Positions 7,214 through 10,843 of a DNA stretch of 10,843 nt are shown here, piece by piece. The position numbers and the translations under genes were made by a program. The notes beneath the pieces are model-generated. The model was not told the DNA's origin and made no database searches. It saw only the letters and a program-made list of their open reading frames with translations. This DNA comes from an uncultured Bacillota bacterium (GTDB lineage Bacteria; Bacillota; Clostridia; Peptostreptococcales; Anaerovoracaceae): positions 1 to 10,843 of the forward strand of contig CAMYWZ010000014.1 of assembly GCA_947302945.1 (NCBI GenBank), written 5' to 3'. Position 1 is the stretch's first letter; each line of letters begins with the position of its first letter.

Positions 7214-8386
7214 ATGAGAAAAGACTGGAAGGAAATGAAGGAAAAATGGGGACCTCTGGTGCTCGGCGCGTGCGTCGTGGTCCTCTTTTATGTTGCGCTT
7301 TCCAATATAGGCATAGTATGGGACGCTTTAAAGACGATAGTCAGGGTGCTCACTCCTGTGCTCGTGGGCGCAGGCATAGCCTACATCCTCAATCCTTTCG
7401 CAAGCATCAACGACAGGACCATATTCAAATGGATCAAGAAGCGCAAGCTCTCCTGGTGCCTGTCGGTCGCTCTGGCAATTATTCTGCTGCTCGTGCTGCT
7501 GGCGCTGCTTCTGTACGGCATCATCCCGCAGATGGTGGACAGCGTAATGAACTTCGTCAACAACCTGGAAGATTACCTCATCTCCCTTACGGAGTGGGTC
7601 GACAGCCTTAATATCCCCTCGGACGACATAGTCAACAGCCTGCAGAACCTGATCAACAACGAAGGAAAGCTTTTAAACCGTGCTCTGGATCTGCTCGTCG
7701 GAAACATAGGAGAACTAGGCAGGCGGGCTTCCAGCATTGGTTCCGGTACCATGAACGCAGTCATCGGCTTCATTCTGGCTATCTACTTCCTTGTGGATAA
7801 GGAGAGGATGCTCGGCTGGATACACAAGTTCATGCAGCTGATGTTCAGCGAGGAGCACTACACCAACTTCATCTCGGTCGGAAACCGCTTCAACACCATC
7901 TTCGCAAAATACATAGGCTGCGAGCTTATAGACGCCCTGATCGTAGGAATAGTTAATTACATCTTCATGACTATATGCGGCATGCCGTATGCCATACTGG
8001 TGTCGGCGGCTGTGGGCACGGCTAACCTGGTGCCTACCTTCGGTCCGGTCGTCGGCGCTATAATAGGCGGGCTCATACTCCTTCTGGCCAGTCCTTCCAC
8101 AGCGTTCTGGTTCCTGGTCTTCACCTTCATACTGCAGACGATAGATGGCTACTGGCTCAAGCCCAGGCTCTTCGGAGATGCTCTCAACGTTCCCGGCGTG
8201 TTGATAATCATAGCGATCATCATCATCGGCAGGATGTTCGGAATAGTCGGCATCTTCCTGTCGATACCCATCGCGGCCATACTGGTCTACGTCGTGGAGA
8301 ACTTCGCGGTCCCCAGGATGGAGGCCCGCAAGAAGAGGCTGGACGCCATCAAAAAGCACGAAAGCTCGCAGCTTGGCAGCAAATAG
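7214..8386 (+). CDS. AI-2E family transporter (multi-pass membrane protein)
   Basis: This is a 390-residue integral membrane protein of the AI-2E transporter family (Pfam PF01594, which includes TqsA, YdiK and PerM). It begins with two hydrophobic helices (about 13-33 and 40-60), a third and long one at 78-103, then a polar soluble stretch, and ends with several strongly hydrophobic helices (about 175-193 and from 230 on). Family hallmarks are the soluble region ending in AIYFLVDKERML, the segment VGTANLVPTFGPVVGAIIGG, and the C-terminal WLKPRLFGDALNVPGVLIII. The family name comes from E. coli TqsA, which affects autoinducer-2 export; other members act in sodium/proton exchange or are uncharacterised, so the substrate cannot be given here. 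The length is typical. AAAGGGAG lies 11 nt before the ATG. A promoter at 7147 and a terminator at 8461 suggest a single-gene transcript. Confidence 0.9.
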   Translation: MRKDWKEMKEKWGPLVLGACVVVLFYVALSNIGIVWDALKTIVRVLTPVLVGAGIAYILNPFASINDRTIFKWIKKRKLSWCLSVALAIILLLVLLALLLYGIIPQMVDSVMNFVNNLEDYLISLTEWVDSLNIPSDDIVNSLQNLINNEGKLLNRALDLLVGNIGELGRRASSIGSGTMNAVIGFILAIYFLVDKERMLGWIHKFMQLMFSEEHYTNFISVGNRFNTIFAKYIGCELIDALIVGIVNYIFMTICGMPYAILVSAAVGTANLVPTFGPVVGAIIGGLILLLASPSTAFWFLVFTFILQTIDGYWLKPRLFGDALNVPGVLIIIAIIIIGRMFGIVGIFLSIPIAAILVYVVENFAVPRMEARKKRLDAIKKHESSQLGSK

Positions 8387-8409
8387 CGCGGGCTTTGGCG
8401 AAAGGCGCG
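8387..8409 (+). other. Small hairpin just after the transporter stop codon
   Basis: CGCG (8387-8390) can pair with CGCG (8406-8409) and CTTT (8393-8396) with AAAG (8401-8404) around a GGCG loop, with a small internal mismatch. There is no T tract, so it is not a terminator by itself. It could protect the 3' end of the mRNA. Confidence 0.3.
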
Positions 8410-8460
8410 GCTGAGATGCGTTTTAAGGCCGTTTTCAGCCCGTTTCAGAGGCAAAACAAT

Positions 8461-8493
8461 ACCCGGACGATAAATTGCTCGTCCGGGTTTTTT
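8461..8493. terminator. Strong intrinsic terminator, probably bidirectional, between convergent genes
   Basis: A perfect 10-bp stem (ACCCGGACGA, 8461-8470, with TCGTCCGGGT, 8479-8488) encloses an 8-nt loop and is followed on the plus strand by six T (8488-8493). It ends the transporter transcript. Read on the minus strand, the same stem is followed by ATTGTTTTG, a weaker U-rich tail, so it may also stop dapB transcripts. I see no better terminator in the rest of 8494-8562. Confidence 0.9.
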
Positions 8494-8562
8494 AATGCGT
8501 GAAAACGGCTATTTTTTGGGCTTTGCGCGGATGCGCTGCTATGAGGCCGGGCGCTTTGCGCG

Positions 8563-9297
8563 TCAGCCGATCAGGTCCTTCATTCCGTAGAAGCCTGCTG
8601 GCTTTCCGATGAGGAACTCTGCCGCTGAGATGGCGCCTTCAGCGAACAGGCTGCGGCTCTGGGCTCTGTGCGAGATGGTTATGACCTGCGACTGCGTAGC
8701 GATGTAGACCTCGTGAGTGCCTACTTCGTTTCCGAGCCTGACGGCGCTGATGCCTATGTCTTCCGGCTGCCTCTTGCCGTAGCCGCTGCGTCCGGTGACT
8801 ATATTCGCGTTCGGACGGACTTCCTTGATGGAGTTGGCGAGCATCAGGGCGGTGCCGCTGGGGGCGTCGGCCTTCCTGTTGTGATGGTATTCGACTATCT
8901 CGATGTCCGCTCCGGGGAAGAGGGCGGCGGCTCTTTTCGCGAGGTCAGAGACCGCGGCAACGCCGAGCGACATGTTGGAGGACATGAACACCGGCACCTT
9001 TTTGGCGCACTCGCGCACCATGTCCATCTCTTCTTCGGTGTAGCCTGTGGTGGCGATCACGAGGGGGATGCCGCGCTGCGCCGCGTAGTCGGTAAGGTCC
9101 TTGGCTGCGAAGTGGCTGGAAAAGTCCACTATGCAGTCCGCCTTGCCGTTGAAGTCTGAGATCTTTACGTACTGCCTGCCGGCATTCTCCGGGTATTCGG
9201 GGCTGACGAAGGCCGCTATGCTGTGCTTTCCGCCGGAGACTATCTCCGTGACGGCTCTGCCCATGGCTCCCGTGCTTCCGTGAAGTATGATTTCCAT
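8563..9297 (-). CDS. dapB: 4-hydroxy-tetrahydrodipicolinate reductase
   Basis: DapB uses NAD(P)H to reduce 4-hydroxy-tetrahydrodipicolinate to tetrahydrodipicolinate, the second step of the diaminopimelate/lysine pathway, in the cytoplasm. The 244-residue protein has the nucleotide-binding loop GSTGAMG (7-13) at the end of the first beta strand, the ATTGYT segment (82-87), and the family signature EYHHNRKADAPSGTA (136-150), with His138/His139 and Lys142 at the catalytic and substrate-binding positions and SGT at 147-149. RLGNEVGTHEV (187-197) matches the conserved C-terminal domain. It is slightly shorter than the ~270 residues of the E. coli enzyme but within the family range. The ATG at 9295-9297 has AAGGGAG (9305-9311) 7 nt upstream. 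It follows dapA by 40 nt with no terminator between, so the two form an operon under the lysine riboswitch. Confidence 0.97.
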   Translation of the reverse strand: MEIILHGSTGAMGRAVTEIVSGGKHSIAAFVSPEYPENAGRQYVKISDFNGKADCIVDFSSHFAAKDLTDYAAQRGIPLVIATTGYTEEEMDMVRECAKKVPVFMSSNMSLGVAAVSDLAKRAAALFPGADIEIVEYHHNRKADAPSGTALMLANSIKEVRPNANIVTGRSGYGKRQPEDIGISAVRLGNEVGTHEVYIATQSQVITISHRAQSRSLFAEGAISAAEFLIGKPAGFYGMKDLIG

Positions 9298-9337
9298 TGT
9301 GTGTCTCCCTTGTTTTACTGGGTCCGGCTAAGCGGGA

Positions 9338-10225
9338 TCAGACGTTCAGGCCCTGCTGACGCATGAGCTCGAGCATGTGCTGCCTGTGGCCTTCTTCCAT
9401 AGGAACGAGCGGCAGCCTGAGGTAGTTCTCGCAGAATCCCATGGCGGCAAGAGCTGCCTTGACGGGGATGGGGTTGGTCTCGCAGAAGAGGGCGTTGATC
9501 AGGGGCAGCATGTCGCACTGGAGTGCGGCGCTCCTGGCAACGTCTCCGTCGAAGAAGCTCTGGCAGAGCTCGACGGTCTTCCTGGGAAGTATGTTGGAGA
9601 GCACGGAAATGACTCCGTCTCCGCCCATGGCGAGCATAGGTGTGATCATGCCGTCTTCGCCCGACCAGATGCAGAGCCTGTCGCCGCAGAGGGCTGCGGT
9701 CTCGACGATCTTTGCCATGTTGCCGTTGGCTTCCTTGATGCCGACGATATTCGGGTGGTCGGCGAGGGCGGCGTAGGTGGCGGGCTCGATGTTGATGCCT
9801 GTGCGGCCGGGGACGTTGTAGAGTATCTCAGGCAGGGGAGAGCTGTCGGCGATGGCTGTGTACATCGCGATGAGGCCCCTCTGGGTGGTCTTGTTGTAGT
9901 ACGGGGTTACCAGAAGGCCTGCGTCGTAGCCCAGGTCTGCCGCGCACTTTGTGAGGTCTATGGCGTAAGCCGTGTCGTTGGAGCCGGTGCCGGCTATCAT
10001 GGCTACGCGCCCTGCGGCGAAATCCATGGCCTTGCGGAAGACTTCCCTGTGCTCCTCGTCCGTGAGGGTGGGGCCTTCGCCTGTGGTGCCGCAGATTACG
10101 AGAGCCTGCACGCCTTCTTCTATCTGCCAGTTGATGAGTCTTTCGAACGCGTCGAAATCAACGCCTTTTTCTGTGGTCGGCGTGATGAGTGCAGTGGCGA
10201 CTCCTCTGAAAATAACTTTCTTCAT
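9338..10225 (-). CDS. dapA: 4-hydroxy-tetrahydrodipicolinate synthase
   Basis: DapA condenses pyruvate with aspartate semialdehyde, the entry step to diaminopimelate (peptidoglycan) and lysine. The 295-residue protein is a full-length (beta/alpha)8-barrel aldolase of the DHDPS family. The Schiff-base lysine is Lys164 in GIKEA, and the proton-relay residues Thr47 (CGTTGEGPTL), Tyr110 (VTPYY) and Tyr136 (ILYNVPGRT) are all present, as is substrate-binding Arg141. Each is shifted by three from E. coli numbering (K161, T44, Y107, Y133). The ATG at 10223-10225 is preceded by AAGGAG (10236-10241) 10 nt away. Expression should be controlled by the lysine riboswitch and terminator upstream. dapB follows in the same operon. 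Feedback inhibition by lysine is common in the family but cannot be judged here. Its Ile codons look more ATC-biased than those of the plus-strand genes, as expected for a well-expressed gene. Confidence 0.98.
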   Translation of the reverse strand: MKKVIFRGVATALITPTTEKGVDFDAFERLINWQIEEGVQALVICGTTGEGPTLTDEEHREVFRKAMDFAAGRVAMIAGTGSNDTAYAIDLTKCAADLGYDAGLLVTPYYNKTTQRGLIAMYTAIADSSPLPEILYNVPGRTGINIEPATYAALADHPNIVGIKEANGNMAKIVETAALCGDRLCIWSGEDGMITPMLAMGGDGVISVLSNILPRKTVELCQSFFDGDVARSAALQCDMLPLINALFCETNPIPVKAALAAMGFCENYLRLPLVPMEEGHRQHMLELMRQQGLNV

Positions 10226-10328
10226 TTCGGTTCTTCTCCTTTTCTCTTGCGGATCGGATGCTGCTTTCTTTTGTCTCCTCTGCGGATGGGCAGCTTTCCT
10301 TTACGCTTTTGGTGAAAGGGCGGGAGGT

Positions 10329-10365
10329 AAAAAAACAAGCCGTGCGTTGTGCCGGCCGGTGCTTG
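10329..10365 (-). terminator. Attenuator terminator in the dapA leader
   Basis: On the minus strand, CAAGC (10361-10365) pairs with GCTTG (10336-10340), and an extra CG/CG pairing can form inside past a two-base bulge. Seven T (10329-10335) follow directly. It lies between the lysine aptamer and dapA, about 100 nt before the start codon, where the expression platform of an L-box is expected. The stem is not very long, so the exact fold is uncertain. Confidence 0.72.
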
Positions 10366-10406
10366 ATGCGCGGGGGCATGATATGTGTGGTGCAGCCCGC
10401 GCGATC
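10365..10406 (-). promoter_or_regulatory. Hairpin between lysine aptamer and attenuator
   Basis: On the minus strand, GATCGCGCGGG (10396-10406) pairs with CCCGCGCATC (10365-10374): ten pairs with one bulged C and a 21-nt loop. It shares one base with the terminator stem and begins one base after the aptamer's closing helix. It is probably part of the expression platform, either a stacking helix or a competitor of one of its neighbours. No U tract follows. Confidence 0.5.
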
Positions 10407-10407
10407 G

Positions 10408-10568
10408 TAACAGCTCTCCGCCTAAGCGACAGTCAGCCGGGTGTTCCCCGTCTGCCCAGGCACCCCTTACGCATAGGATGCCTTCGGCGGCGGCCCCTTT
10501 CGCAAAGCTGCGCTTCCGGCGGGAAGCTTTCCTGCAGCTGCTACTCTTGACGCACCGCGCCTCTGTTA
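10408..10568 (-). promoter_or_regulatory. Lysine riboswitch (L-box) aptamer upstream of dapA
   Basis: The minus-strand RNA matches the L-box consensus in order: AGAGGCGCG right after the 5' closing strand, CAAGAGUA, then GCGAAAGGGG followed by GCCGCCGAAGG, later GGCUGACUGUC, and GGCGGAGAGCUG near the 3' end. Helices also fit. P1 is TAACAG (10563-10568) with CTGTTA (10408-10413). A long arm pairs AGCTGC (10534-10539) with GCAGCT and is capped by GCTTCC/GGAAGC (10513-10528). Another arm pairs GGCATCC with GGGTGCC (10460-10482), and a further hairpin is CGGG/CCCG (10438-10450). The position after a promoter and before dapA fits a lysine-responsive off switch: lysine binding stabilises P1 and favours the terminator at 10329-10365. 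The boundaries are set from P1 and may be off by a few bases. Confidence 0.93.
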
Positions 10569-10580
10569 ATGATTAGAGCA

Positions 10581-10609
10581 ATTATACAGCACTCCCTCCG
10601 CCCGGTCAA
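10581..10609 (-). promoter_or_regulatory. Promoter of the dapA-dapB operon
   Basis: On the minus strand: -35 TTGACC (10604-10609), a 17-bp spacer, and a perfect -10 TATAAT (10581-10586). The predicted start, about 10574, lies just ahead of the aptamer P1 strand, so the riboswitch occupies the 5' end of the mRNA and the leader is about 350 nt long. Confidence 0.87.
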
Positions 10610-10621
10610 CCCCTTTTTTGA

Positions 10622-10654
10622 CGGCACCATCAGGGACGGTTCTCCTCGGTGCCG
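10622..10654. repeat. REP-like palindrome with GGGACGGTTCT core
   Basis: CGGCACC (10622-10628) and GGTGCCG (10648-10654) form a perfect 7-bp inverted repeat around a 19-nt centre that contains CAGGGACGGTTCTCCT. The GGGACGGTTCT core is, from memory, shared with extragenic palindromes that accompany REP-associated (IS200-like) transposases in many bacteria. There is no transposase in the window. No T tract follows on either strand, so it is not a terminator. Confidence 0.5.
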
Positions 10655-10692
10655 AATCGAACCTGCTGTGCCCAAGATGGCTTTTCCTTTAT

Positions 10693-10811
10693 AGGTCACA
10701 CGTTTTTCGGCATTTTTGTGTGACCTGGATAGTTTTTTGCGCTTAAGTCACATGATTTTGGGCTTTTTTATGTGACTTAGCCAGCTGTTTGCCTTTAAGT
10801 CACAGATGACT
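10693..10811. repeat. 52-bp tandem array of GTCACA/TGTGAC palindromes
   Basis: Left arms start at exactly 52-bp intervals: AGGTCACAC (10693), AAGTCACAT (10745) and AAGTCACA (10797). In units 1 and 2 each left arm is matched by a perfect right arm (10718-10726 and 10770-10778) after a T-rich loop of exactly 16 nt. The 18-bp linkers after them also look alike (about 11 of 18 positions). The third unit has lost its loop and is a short palindrome, AGTCA-CAGA-TGACT (10798-10811). No coding potential is seen. Confidence 0.78.
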
Positions 10812-10843
10812 CAGGCAATACTAACAGATCTCAGCCGAGCGCG

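Larger units (their letters stand above)
10610..10843. other. Intergenic region without a supported gene
   Basis: This 234-bp stretch runs from the dapA promoter to the window end. It holds the REP-like palindrome and the 52-bp tandem palindromes and is clearly more A/T-rich (T runs) than the genes. I see no start codon with a ribosome binding site, no tRNA, and no clear promoter. The last ~30 bases may be the upstream region of a gene outside the window. Confidence 0.6.

Noticed and set aside
10158..10379. 73-codon frame on the minus strand in the dapA leader
   Set aside because: Its start lies between the aptamer and the attenuator without a ribosome binding site, it runs across the terminator and into dapA out of frame, and it has no recognisable domain.
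10650..10665. tRNA-like T-loop (GGTTCGATTC on the minus strand)
   Set aside because: The flanking bases do not form a T stem, and no acceptor, anticodon or D arm can be drawn around it.
10693..10778. Intrinsic terminators at the GTCACA palindromes
   Set aside because: The T runs lie in the loops or begin about six bases after the stem, and none directly follows a stem on either strand.
10693..10811. CRISPR-like array or CRP-type operators
   Set aside because: The repeats are only partly conserved, there are at most three, and the 'spacers' are themselves similar to each other. The TGTGAC/GTCACA spacing does not match the TGTGA-N6-TCACA CRP site.

Overview
The window is a GC-rich stretch (roughly 58-60% by eye) of a bacterial chromosome, most likely an anaerobic Gram-positive of the class Clostridia. 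The evidence is the AGGAGG-type ribosome binding sites, sigma-A-like TTGAC/TATAAT promoters, a lysine riboswitch in front of dapA, a Firmicutes-style surface protein with Cys-rich modules, and heavy use of ATA (Ile) and AGG (Arg) codons despite the high GC. I cannot name the genus.

Left part (1-7118). A cyclase/kynurenine-formamidase family gene runs off the left edge on the minus strand. It is divergent from a plus-strand group of four closely spaced genes: a SUV3-like RNA helicase of 830 residues, a PlsC-like acyltransferase with a built-in zinc ribbon, a secreted and C-terminally anchored surface protein with an SH3b-like domain and CxxC modules, and a small XRE-type regulator with a C-X3-C-X3-C motif. 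The two divergent promoters have directly abutting -35 boxes (432-437 and 438-443). The helicase promoter predicts a transcript that starts 2-3 bases before the ATG, so the mRNA would be leaderless.

Middle part (7119-8562). A separate promoter drives an AI-2E family membrane transporter. A strong, probably bidirectional, terminator follows at 8461-8493 and separates it from the convergent lysine genes.

Right part (8563-10843). dapA and dapB form a minus-strand operon for the first two committed steps of diaminopimelate/lysine synthesis. A consensus promoter, an L-box lysine riboswitch aptamer (about 10408-10568) and a terminator hairpin with seven T (10329-10365) precede dapA, which gives a complete lysine-sensing attenuation leader. 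Beyond the promoter, 10610-10843 has no gene that I can support. It carries a REP-like palindrome with a GGGACGGTTCT core and a 52-bp tandem array of GTCACA/TGTGAC palindromes whose arms show compensated changes.

No complete novel defence or mobile system is visible. The items most worth a second look are the bacterial SUV3-like helicase with its leaderless, competing promoter, and the palindromic array at the right end.
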